Source: Jatrophihabitans sp.
GTDB lineage: Bacteria > Actinomycetota > Actinomycetes > Mycobacteriales > Jatrophihabitantaceae
Direction: 5' to 3'
Assembly (NCBI GenBank): GCA_025966255.1
Contig: JAOPVG010000334.1
Location: 1 to 11,582 of the forward strand
Length of the DNA stretch: 11,582 nt
Part shown: piece after piece, positions 1 through 6,242 of the stretch
Layout of the letters: each line of letters opens with the position of its first letter
How positions within the stretch are numbered: position 1 is the stretch's first letter
Position numbers and translations under genes: made by a program
Notes under the pieces: model-generated
What the model saw: only the letters and a program-made list of their open reading frames with translations
Databases searched by the model: none
Told to the model about the DNA's origin: nothing

Positions 1-1010
1 ACGGTGGTTCCGCCGCCGCGGGAGCCGAGGCCGGCCAGCGCCAGCGGCGCCTCGTCGAGGGTGATCACGCGGGACACGAGGCGGCTCGGTTGCAGCCGGC
101 CGGCCGTGATCTCGGCCAGCATCGGCGGGTAGGCGGGCGCGGGCATGCCGTGGCTGCCGACGATCGTGAGCTCCCGGCCGATCACCGCCGCCATGTCCGT
201 CGGTGGATTGGCATCGTCGGCCACCAGCAGCCCGACCTGGACATGCCGCCCGCGGCGCCGCAGGCCGGCCAGCGAGTCGGCGAACGTCGAGGCTCGGCCG
301 AGCGCTTCGATGCTGACGTGCACGCCGCCGCCCGTCACCTCGAGGATCTCGTCGGCCGCGGGCGGCTTGAGCGTGACGGCGGCGCCGAACGACCGCGCGA
401 GTTCGAGCGCCGCCTCGTCGATGTCGACGGCCACGACCTGCGCACCCCGAGCGGCTGCGATCATCACGGCCGCGAGACCGACGCCGCCGCAGCCGTGCAC
501 CGCCACCCACATGTTCGGCTGCACCTGGCCGTGCGCCACGACGGCTCGGTAGGCGGTGGCGAATCGGCAGCCGAGGCCCGCGGCGGTGATGCTGTCGATC
601 GCGTCGGGTAGCGGGACGAGGTTCACGTCGGCGTGGTGCACTGCCACCAGTTCGGCGAACGATCCCGCGTGCGTGAACCCGGGCTGGGTCTGATTGGGGC
701 ATACCTGCTGCTCGCCCTCGAGACACTGCTCGCAACTACCGCAGGCGCAGACGAACGGCACCGTCACTCGCTGACCGACGGCGGCCGAGCGAACCTCCGC
801 TCCCACCTCGGCCACGACGCCCGCGAACTCGTGGCCGGGCACGTGCGGCAGCACGATGTCGTCGTCGTGGCCGAGCCACGCGTGCCAGTCGCTGCGGCAG
901 ACGCCCGTCGCTTCGACCTGGACGAGGACGCCGTGCGGCGGACAAACCGGCGCCGCGATGTCGCGGACCTCGGGGATCGCGCCGAACGCGTCGTACACGA
1001 CCGCGCGCAT
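1..1010 (-). CDS. Zinc-dependent alcohol dehydrogenase (MDR family), 3' end cut by window edge
   Basis: Probable NAD-dependent, zinc-containing alcohol dehydrogenase of the medium-chain dehydrogenase/reductase superfamily. About 336 residues are visible and the C-terminus runs off the left edge; family members are about 340-350 residues, so little is missing. Seen in the sequence: catalytic zinc ligands C38 (in GVCRSDWH), H60-E61 (in PGHEFAG) and probably C148 (in GLGCRF); structural zinc cysteines C90, C93, C96 and C104 in C-x2-C-x2-C-x7-C spacing; Rossmann motif GCGGVG at 173-178; and an acidic residue, D196, at the end of the second strand, which in this family favours NAD over NADP. The ATG at 1010-1008 gives the normal N-terminus (MRAVVYDAFG). 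It has no clear Shine-Dalgarno, but a TAGGGT box lies 7 nt upstream, so a leaderless transcript is likely. It diverges from the polymerase gene over 35 bp. The physiological alcohol or aldehyde cannot be told from the sequence. Confidence 0.93.
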   Translation of the reverse strand, partial: MRAVVYDAFGAIPEVRDIAAPVCPPHGVLVQVEATGVCRSDWHAWLGHDDDIVLPHVPGHEFAGVVAEVGAEVRSAAVGQRVTVPFVCACGSCEQCLEGEQQVCPNQTQPGFTHAGSFAELVAVHHADVNLVPLPDAIDSITAAGLGCRFATAYRAVVAHGQVQPNMWVAVHGCGGVGLAAVMIAAARGAQVVAVDIDEAALELARSFGAAVTLKPPAADEILEVTGGGVHVSIEALGRASTFADSLAGLRRRGRHVQVGLLVADDANPPTDMAAVIGRELTIVGSHGMPAPAYPPMLAEITAGRLQPSRLVSRVITLDEAPLALAGLGSRGGGTT

Positions 1011-1045
1011 GCTCGGTACCCTATCGCCGCTGCGAGGATGGTCAG
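1011..1045. promoter_or_regulatory. 35-bp divergent promoter region between alcohol dehydrogenase and polymerase genes
   Basis: On the minus strand TAGGGT (1023-1018) fits an actinobacterial TANNNT -10 box and ends 7 nt before the dehydrogenase ATG, which would put the transcript start at or next to the start codon. A CTGACC (1045-1040), similar to a -35 TTGACA, lies 16 nt further upstream. On the plus strand the polymerase GTG at 1046 is preceded by a purine-rich GCGAGG (1032-1037) with an 8-nt spacer, a usable Shine-Dalgarno; I see no good plus-strand -10 within the gap, so its promoter may lie inside the dehydrogenase gene. The assignments rest on pattern matching only. Confidence 0.4.
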
Positions 1046-2794
1046 GTGATCACGGCCGGGGACGAGGTAGAGACCGTCCTCGCCGGCCTCGCGCAGCACG
1101 GTGTCGGTCGCGGCGACCTCGTTGCGATCACGGTCGCACCGGGCGTCGGCGTCGGCCTGTCGGCCGGTACCGGTGAATGGTCGGCGGCCTCGTCGGACGT
1201 GGTGGCACGCATCGAGACGGCCCTGCGGCCGCGGTGGGTGTGGTGGTCGTCGGACACAGCGGTGCGCCTGGCGGCGGACGGGATAGCCGCCGGTACGTGT
1301 TGGGATCTGAGCGCGGTGCACCGGCTGCTGTTCGGCGGCTGGCCCGCCGATCCCGGTCGCGTGTGGGCGGCCCTGCACGATCTGGCCCTGGACGCGATCC
1401 CCGCTACGGGCCAACTCGACCTGCTCGCCGACGCCGGCGAGGACGGCGGTGACGCGCACAGCGTCACCCGGCCGGATTCCTACCTGCGGCCGGAGTGGGC
1501 CAGCGGCGGCTGGGCCCGCAGCCCGGACCGCCTGGCCCGCTGGGCCGCCACGGCCCTCGCGGCGGCGCACCTCCAGCACCGTCGGCTGCGTGAGCTCGAC
1601 GTCGGCGGCGATCCGGTGGCCACCGCGCGGTCGGAGTCGGCCGCCGAGCTGTTGTGTACCGAGTTGGTCGCCGCGGGACTGCCCGTCGACCGTGCGGGTG
1701 CCGAGCAGATCATCGCGTCGACGGTCGGACCCCGCCCGGCCGACGAGGACGAGGCCCGCCGGCAGCGCCGCTCGCGCGATCGGGCCGTGCTGGGTCACGT
1801 GTCGGGTGCCGACGAGGTGGATCTGCGCAACCCTGCGCAGGTGAAGGCGATGCTGGCCGGCATCGGCTTCGACCTGCCCGACACGCGGTCGTGGCGCCTC
1901 GAACCCTTTCGCGGAGCCCATCCGGTGATCGGGCCGCTGCTCGACTGGCGCAAGGCCGAACGGGTTTCCACGACCTACGGCTACACCTGGCTGGACCGGC
2001 ACGTCGGGTCCGACGGACGGCTGCGGGGCGCGTGGAGTGGCAGCGACGGCGCGGCCGGCCGCATGACCGCCCAGGCCGGCCTGCACAACCTGCCGGCCGA
2101 GCTGCGGCCCGCCGTGGTGGCGGCACCGGGCCATGTGCTCGTCCGAGCCGACCTCGGTCAGATCGAACCGCGGATCCTGGCCCTCGTCTCGAAGGACGCC
2201 GCGCTGGCCCACGCCAGTGCCGACGACGACCTGTACGCGCCGGTGGCGGCTCGGCTGAGCGTCGAGCGATCGGTGGCCAAGATCGCTGTGCTGGCCGCGA
2301 TGTACGGGCAGACCTCGGGCGCGGCCGGCGAGGCGCTGCGCGGCATGGAGTCGGCGTACCGGGTCGCGATGCAGTACCTGCGCACCGCCCACGAGTCGGG
2401 CAGCGCTGGCCGCGACGTGCGCACCCACGGCGGCCGTCTCGTGCGCATGCCGGCCCTGCCGCTCGGACTCGACGAGGCGGGCGTTCGCTCGGCTCGGGCG
2501 TCGCGGGCCCGCTTCGCCCGCAACGCCGTCGTGCAGGGCGCCGCGGCCGAATTCTTCAAGATGTGGGCGGTGACGGTGCGGGCCCGGGCCGCCGCGCTCG
2601 ACGCGCACATCGTGTTGTGCCTGCACGACGAACTGCTCGTCCACGCCCCGGAGGACCGCGGCAGCGACGTCGACCGGCTGCTTCGCGACTGCCTCGAGGA
2701 GACCGGTCGCCGATGGCAGCCCGAGCGCGTGGCGGTGCGCTTCGTCGCCGACATCAGCTGCGTGCGCCGCTGGTCGGACGCGAAGGGCGCCTGA
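1046..2794 (+). CDS. Family A DNA polymerase without 5'-nuclease domain ('bifunctional 3'-5' exonuclease/DNA polymerase' family)
   Basis: A 582-residue DNA polymerase I-like protein with degenerate N-terminal region, thumb and palm/fingers, but no 5'-nuclease domain (PolA is usually about 900 residues). Polymerase signatures are clear: a GRMTAQAGLHNLP stretch before the palm matches the PolA region ending in LQNIP; motif A is ADLGQIEPRI with catalytic D369; motif B has R408, K412 and Y420-G421 in R-x3-K-x7-YG spacing; motif C is LHDELLV with D528-E529. The family is commonly annotated as having 3'-5' exonuclease activity, but I see no DxE motif in the first 180 residues, so proofreading is probably absent. 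At the O-helix position equivalent to E. coli F762 there is L416. The GTG start is set by GCGAGG at 1032-1037 and by a stop immediately in frame with the only nearby ATG (1038). It ends 9 bp from the convergent kinase-like gene. A repair or lesion-bypass role is inference. Confidence 0.92.
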   Translation: MITAGDEVETVLAGLAQHGVGRGDLVAITVAPGVGVGLSAGTGEWSAASSDVVARIETALRPRWVWWSSDTAVRLAADGIAAGTCWDLSAVHRLLFGGWPADPGRVWAALHDLALDAIPATGQLDLLADAGEDGGDAHSVTRPDSYLRPEWASGGWARSPDRLARWAATALAAAHLQHRRLRELDVGGDPVATARSESAAELLCTELVAAGLPVDRAGAEQIIASTVGPRPADEDEARRQRRSRDRAVLGHVSGADEVDLRNPAQVKAMLAGIGFDLPDTRSWRLEPFRGAHPVIGPLLDWRKAERVSTTYGYTWLDRHVGSDGRLRGAWSGSDGAAGRMTAQAGLHNLPAELRPAVVAAPGHVLVRADLGQIEPRILALVSKDAALAHASADDDLYAPVAARLSVERSVAKIAVLAAMYGQTSGAAGEALRGMESAYRVAMQYLRTAHESGSAGRDVRTHGGRLVRMPALPLGLDEAGVRSARASRARFARNAVVQGAAAEFFKMWAVTVRARAAALDAHIVLCLHDELLVHAPEDRGSDVDRLLRDCLEETGRRWQPERVAVRFVADISCVRRWSDAKGA

Positions 2795-2803
2795 CCGGCG
2801 CTC

Positions 2804-3610
2804 TCACGCGAGGGCCTGCACCAAGTCGGATCGGACCGCGTCGAACCAGGCCACTCGGCGGCGGATCACGTCGCCGACACCTTCGTCCCACATGCGTTGC
2901 CAGCCGCCGCCGAGATTCTTCGCCGCCCAACGCATGACGTCGTACGAGCCGCGGAAGCGCAACTCGGCCGCGTCGAGAAATTGGTCGGTAGAGAACATGT
3001 CACGCCCGTACGCATCGAACATCAGCCGTAGCCGGGCACCGACATCGCCCGAGCGGTAGGCCGGCGCGCGGTCGGCCGGGTCGCACAGCGGCACCCAGTG
3101 CATCGCGGTGTTGGCGAGGTCGACCGAGCGGGTCGTCCAGTCGCTGAGGTCGAAGTCGATCAGGCCCCACGCCCCGCCGTCGCGGAACACGGTGTTCTGC
3201 GGGGTCACGTCGCGCTGCGACACGATGCGGGCCTCGCCCTCGGGGAGGCGCGGGGCCGGGCGCCCGGGCTCGCGCTCCCGTTCCGGCGCCACGTAGCCGG
3301 CGCTCGCGTCGTGCAACCGCCGCAACAGCCTTGCCACGCCCGGCAACACTTTGTCGCGGGTCGCCCACTCGTCGACCGGATCGCCCGGGACGTCCCCGTC
3401 GAGGAAGGTGAGCACGTCGCGGCCGGAGTCGTCGCGGCCCAGATACCGGGGTGCGCCGTCGAACCCGACGGACTCCAGGTGGGTGAGGTAGCCGGCCACC
3501 CGGGCACTGGAGTTCTGGTGCGGGCGCCGGACCGTGTTGCCGATCCGGACGACGCCGACCGTGACGTCCCCGGCCGGCAGCTCGATCTCGGGGCCGTCGG
3601 CGAAGGTCAT
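2804..3610 (-). CDS. Aminoglycoside phosphotransferase (APH)-family protein, substrate unknown
   Basis: A 268-residue protein of the APH/choline-kinase fold. Seen: the catalytic loop Q132-R-D134-VTPQ-N139 followed by IDFDLSDW (D152 and D154), matching the HxDxxxxN Brenner motif and the DFD metal-binding motif, and a C-terminal helical part rich in Trp and Arg. The usual His of the Brenner motif is Gln here. The start is the ATG at 3610-3608, which overlaps the hemH stop as ATGA, so translation is probably coupled to hemH; the frame stays open further upstream, but only inside hemH. The fold phosphorylates diverse small molecules (antibiotics, choline, homoserine, sugars) and nothing visible identifies the substrate. 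Antibiotic resistance should not be assumed. It is the last gene of the fabG-fabI-hemH cluster and is convergent with the polymerase gene. Confidence 0.85.
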   Translation of the reverse strand: MTFADGPEIELPAGDVTVGVVRIGNTVRRPHQNSSARVAGYLTHLESVGFDGAPRYLGRDDSGRDVLTFLDGDVPGDPVDEWATRDKVLPGVARLLRRLHDASAGYVAPEREREPGRPAPRLPEGEARIVSQRDVTPQNTVFRDGGAWGLIDFDLSDWTTRSVDLANTAMHWVPLCDPADRAPAYRSGDVGARLRLMFDAYGRDMFSTDQFLDAAELRFRGSYDVMRWAAKNLGGGWQRMWDEGVGDVIRRRVAWFDAVRSDLVQALA

Positions 3611-4653
3611 TTCGCGGCGGAGGCGCCTCGCCGGGGGGCCGGGCAGCAACCTACCGGGCAGTCGATTCCGCACAGCCCGAGCGAGCCGAGGAACTTCGGG
3701 TCCGCACCGGAGGTGCGCTCCTCGATCAGTTCCCGGACCGCGGTCACGAATGACGGATGGGTGCCTACGGTGCCGGCGCGGGCGTAGGCCATACCGAGCT
3801 CCAGGGCAGTGGCCTTGGCCTCGTTGTCGAGATCCCACCGCACCTCGATGTGGTCGGACACGAACCCGGTCGGCGCGACGACCACCGCCGTGACGCCCTG
3901 CGCCCCGAGGTCCTTGAGGTGATCGTTCACGTCCGGTTCCAGCCACGGCACCTGCGGCGGGCCGGACCGCGACTGCCACACCTGGTCGAACTGCGCCCCG
4001 GGGCCACGCACGGCCTCGGCCGTGAGCCGGGCCGTCTCGCGCTGCTGGGCGGCATACAACCCGTCCAGGTGTGGCCCGGAGAACTCGTTCATCGAGGTCG
4101 GGATCGAGTGGGCGGTGAAGATCAGCCGAGCCGTGTCGCGCTGATCGGCAGGCAGGGTCGCGAGGGCCGCCCGCACGGCGTCGGCGTTGGCGTCGATGAA
4201 GCCGGGATGGTCGAAGAAGTGCCGCAGCTTGATCAGCGCCGGCGCGCCCTCACCCGACACCCGGCGGGCCTGATCGAGATCGTCGCGGTACTGCCGGCAC
4301 GACGAGTACGACGCGGTGGCGCTCGTGGCGAATACGAGCGCCCGCTGCACGCCGTCCTCGCGCATCTGGCGCACCGCATCGGCGAGGTAAGGCTTCCAGT
4401 TGCGGTTGCCCCAATAGATGGGGAGGTCGATGCCGTGCGCGGCGAGTTCGACCTGCAGAGCTTCGATCAGGGCGCGGTTCTGGTCGTTGATCGGTGAGAC
4501 GCCGTGGAAGTGCTGGTAGTGCTCGGCGACCTCGGCCAGCCGCTCCTCGGGGATCCCGCGCCCCCGGGTGACATTGCGCAGGAACGGCATGACATCGTCG
4601 GGGCCCTCGGGCCCACCGAAGGACAGCAGCAACAACGCCTGGTAGTCGGACAA
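3607..4653 (-). CDS. hemH: Ferrochelatase (coproporphyrin-type), probable [2Fe-2S] protein
   Basis: A 348-residue ferrochelatase that inserts Fe2+ into a porphyrin near the end of haem synthesis. In actinobacteria the substrate is normally coproporphyrin III (the gene is also called cpfC); that is family knowledge, not visible here. Seen: the N-terminal LLLLSFGGPEGPDDV, VTRGRGIP and HGVSPIN stretches; the catalytic FTAHSIP with H182; and SDHIEVRWDLDNEA, which carries the conserved active-site Glu. C119 (SSCRQY) and C328, C332, C336 and C337 in the tail GLCGIDCPVGCCP fit the one-plus-three cysteine pattern that holds a [2Fe-2S] cluster in mycobacterial ferrochelatase. Translation probably starts at the TTG at 4653-4651, directly after an in-frame TGA and 3 nt past the fabI stop; this start gives the family's N-terminus. 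The stop overlaps the next gene's ATG (ATGA). Placement after fabI is the usual actinobacterial order. Confidence 0.96.
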   Translation of the reverse strand: MSDYQALLLLSFGGPEGPDDVMPFLRNVTRGRGIPEERLAEVAEHYQHFHGVSPINDQNRALIEALQVELAAHGIDLPIYWGNRNWKPYLADAVRQMREDGVQRALVFATSATASYSSCRQYRDDLDQARRVSGEGAPALIKLRHFFDHPGFIDANADAVRAALATLPADQRDTARLIFTAHSIPTSMNEFSGPHLDGLYAAQQRETARLTAEAVRGPGAQFDQVWQSRSGPPQVPWLEPDVNDHLKDLGAQGVTAVVVAPTGFVSDHIEVRWDLDNEAKATALELGMAYARAGTVGTHPSFVTAVRELIEERTSGADPKFLGSLGLCGIDCPVGCCPAPRRGASAAK

Positions 4654-4656
4654 GGC

Positions 4657-5424
4657 TCACACACCCATCGCGTGGAAGCCGCCGTCGACGTGCACGATCT
4701 CGCCGGTGGTGGCCGGGAACCAATCCGACAGCAACGCGACCGAACTGCGCGCCACCGGCTCGATGTCGGTGTTGTCCCAGCCGAGAGGGGCGCGCTCACT
4801 CCAGGCGTCCTCGAACTGGCTGAAGCCGGGGATGCTCTTCGCGGCCATGGTGCGCAGCGGACCGGCGGAGACGAGGTTGACCCGGATCTTCCTCGCGCCG
4901 AGCTCGCGGGCGAGGTAGCGCGATGCGGATTCCAACCCGGCCTTGGCGACGCCCATCCAGTCGTACGCCGGCCAGGCCACGGTGGCGTCGAACGTCAGGC
5001 CGAGGATGGCTCCACCGGCTTCGCCGAAGAGCGGCAGGGTGGCCACGGCGAGGGACTTCAAGGAGTAGGTCGACACCTGCACGGCCGTGGCGACGTCCTC
5101 CCAGGGCGCGTCGAGGAATCCGCCACCGAGACAGGACGCGGGCGCGAAGCCGATCGCGTGCACGACGCCGTCGAGTCCGTCGAGGTGCTCACCCAGCCGG
5201 TCGGCCAGCGAGTCGAGTTGCGCGGGATCAGCGACGTCGAGCTCGACCACCGGCGGCGGGGACGGCAGCTTGCGGGCGACCCGCTCGACGAGGGACATCC
5301 GGCCGTAGCCGGTAAGCACGACGGTCGCGCCCTGTTCCTGCGCGATTCGCGCGATGGAGAAGGCGATCGACGCGTCGGTGATGACGCCCGTGATGAGCAG
5401 GCGTTTTCCGTCGAGCAGTCCCAT
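4657..5424 (-). CDS. fabI: NADH-dependent enoyl-[acyl-carrier-protein] reductase (FabI/InhA family)
   Basis: A 255-residue enoyl-ACP reductase of the SDR superfamily; it reduces trans-2-enoyl-ACP in the last step of each type II fatty-acid elongation round. Seen: the cofactor region TGVITDASIAF (12-22) typical of FabI/InhA; HAIGF with A90 where mycobacterial InhA has Ser94; and the catalytic pair Y154-K161 (YxxxxxxK). GPLRTMA is followed by a substrate loop about 10 residues shorter than in M. tuberculosis InhA and close to the E. coli FabI length, so I use fabI rather than inhA although the gene sits at the inhA position. The ATG at 5424-5422 has a strong GGGAGAGGA Shine-Dalgarno 5 nt upstream. 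It lies 27 bp after fabG and 3 bp before hemH, and is surely co-transcribed with them. A preference for C16-C18 or shorter chains is inference from the loop. Confidence 0.95.
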   Translation of the reverse strand: MGLLDGKRLLITGVITDASIAFSIARIAQEQGATVVLTGYGRMSLVERVARKLPSPPPVVELDVADPAQLDSLADRLGEHLDGLDGVVHAIGFAPASCLGGGFLDAPWEDVATAVQVSTYSLKSLAVATLPLFGEAGGAILGLTFDATVAWPAYDWMGVAKAGLESASRYLARELGARKIRVNLVSAGPLRTMAAKSIPGFSQFEDAWSERAPLGWDNTDIEPVARSSVALLSDWFPATTGEIVHVDGGFHAMGV

Positions 5425-5429
5425 TGCCG

Positions 5430-5438
5430 TCCTCTCCC
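5430..5438 (-). promoter_or_regulatory. Strong ribosome binding site of fabI
   Basis: GGGAGAGGA on the minus strand with a 5-nt spacer to the ATG at 5424. It lies within the 27-bp fabG-fabI gap and fixes the fabI start. It contrasts with fabG, the first gene of the cluster, which has no Shine-Dalgarno. Confidence 0.75.
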
Positions 5439-5451
5439 GAATTCCTCTGTG

Positions 5452-6171
5452 TCACAGCCCCATCGCGACGCCGCCGTCGACCGGCAGCACGACACCGGTC
5501 ACGTACGCGGCGGCATCCGAGGCCAGGTACATGGCGGCACCGGCCACCTCGTCGGCGGTGCCGTAACGCTTGAGCGGAACGTTGGCCAGCACCTCGCTGC
5601 GGCGCGCGTCCGACATCTCGGCCGTCATGTCGGTGTCGATGAATCCCGGGGCGATCACGTTCGCGGTGATGGTACGGCTGCCGAGTTCGCGGGCGATCGA
5701 GCGGGCCAGGCCGATCAGCCCGGCCTTGCTGGCCGCGTAATTGGCCTGGCCGGGCGCGCCGAACAGCGCGACCACCGAGGAGATGAAGATCATCCGGCCG
5801 CTGCGGGCCTTGAGCATGCCCTGGGTCGCCCGCTTCGCGACGCGGTACGCGCCGGTGAGGTTGGCGTCGAGGACCCGCTGGAAGGAGTCCTCGCTCATGC
5901 GCAGCAGCAGACCGTCGTCGGTGATGCCGGCATTGGAGATCAACACTTGGACGGGCCCGAGTTCGGCCTCGACCGCGCTGAACGCGGCGTCGACGTCCTC
6001 GGCCGAGGTGACATCGCACTGCACCCCGAACAGGCCGTCCGGTGCGCCGCTGCCGCGGTGCGTGACGGCCACCCGATCGCCGTTGGCCGCGAAGGCCTCC
6101 GCAAGTGCAAGGCCGATTCCCCGATTGCCGCCGGTCACCAGCACCGTGCGCCCACCCTCGCTACCGCTCAC
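5452..6171 (-). CDS. fabG: 3-oxoacyl-[acyl-carrier-protein] reductase
   Basis: A 239-residue short-chain dehydrogenase/reductase that reduces 3-oxoacyl-ACP with NADPH in fatty-acid elongation; it holds the position of mycobacterial fabG1/mabA. Seen: the nucleotide-binding motif TGGNRGIG (13-20); CDVTS and NAGIT motifs; the catalytic residues S132 (ISSVVALFG), Y145 and K149 (YAASK); and the FabG-like end APGFIDTDMT ... YVTGVVLPVDGG. The length is normal for FabG. The start is the GTG at 6171-6169, with no Shine-Dalgarno but a TAGCGT box 8 nt upstream, suggesting a leaderless or nearly leaderless mRNA. It is the first gene of the fabG-fabI-hemH-APH cluster and diverges from a quinone oxidoreductase gene over 71 bp. 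Other SDR substrates cannot be excluded from sequence alone, but the neighbourhood makes FabG by far the best call. Confidence 0.95.
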   Translation of the reverse strand: MSGSEGGRTVLVTGGNRGIGLALAEAFAANGDRVAVTHRGSGAPDGLFGVQCDVTSAEDVDAAFSAVEAELGPVQVLISNAGITDDGLLLRMSEDSFQRVLDANLTGAYRVAKRATQGMLKARSGRMIFISSVVALFGAPGQANYAASKAGLIGLARSIARELGSRTITANVIAPGFIDTDMTAEMSDARRSEVLANVPLKRYGTADEVAGAAMYLASDAAAYVTGVVLPVDGGVAMGL

Positions 6172-6242
6172 GTCTGTCGACGCTATCGGATGCGGCGCAC
6201 GGGCTTACCCCCCACGCGCTACTGACGCGTACGGTTCACGCA
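6172..6242. promoter_or_regulatory. Divergent promoter region of fabG operon and quinone oxidoreductase gene
   Basis: A 71-bp intergenic region. On the minus strand TAGCGT (6185-6180) ends 8 nt before the fabG GTG. On the plus strand TACGGT (6230-6235) ends 7 nt before the oxidoreductase GTG. Neither start has a Shine-Dalgarno, so both transcripts probably begin at or within 1-2 nt of the start codon. No clear TTGACA-like -35 is seen for either. No convincing operator palindrome was noticed in the rest of the gap. Confidence 0.5.

Noticed and set aside
764..2644. A 626-residue open frame on the minus strand opposite the polymerase gene
   Set aside because: It is rich in Arg/Gly/His with no recognisable domain, lies antisense to a gene with clear polymerase motifs and crosses into the dehydrogenase gene out of frame. 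Long antisense open frames are expected at this GC content.
3611..3979. N-terminal extension of the kinase-like protein by 123 residues
   Set aside because: The extra part lies wholly inside hemH in another frame and is Arg/Gly-rich. The ATG overlapping the hemH stop gives the family-like start.
5155..5157. Reading A90 of the enoyl reductase as an acquired drug-resistance mutation
   Set aside because: The protein is a FabI-like enzyme in which Ala or Ser at this position can be natural. Without close relatives for comparison there is no sign of selection.
4504..6225. A 573-residue open frame on the plus strand opposite hemH, fabI and fabG
   Set aside because: It spans three genes whose catalytic motifs are intact on the other strand, and its composition is that of a GC-rich shadow frame.
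6105..6242. Upstream extension of the quinone oxidoreductase frame into fabG
   Set aside because: The GTG at 6243 gives the normal family N-terminus; the extension would overlap the first 22 codons of fabG and contains no domain.
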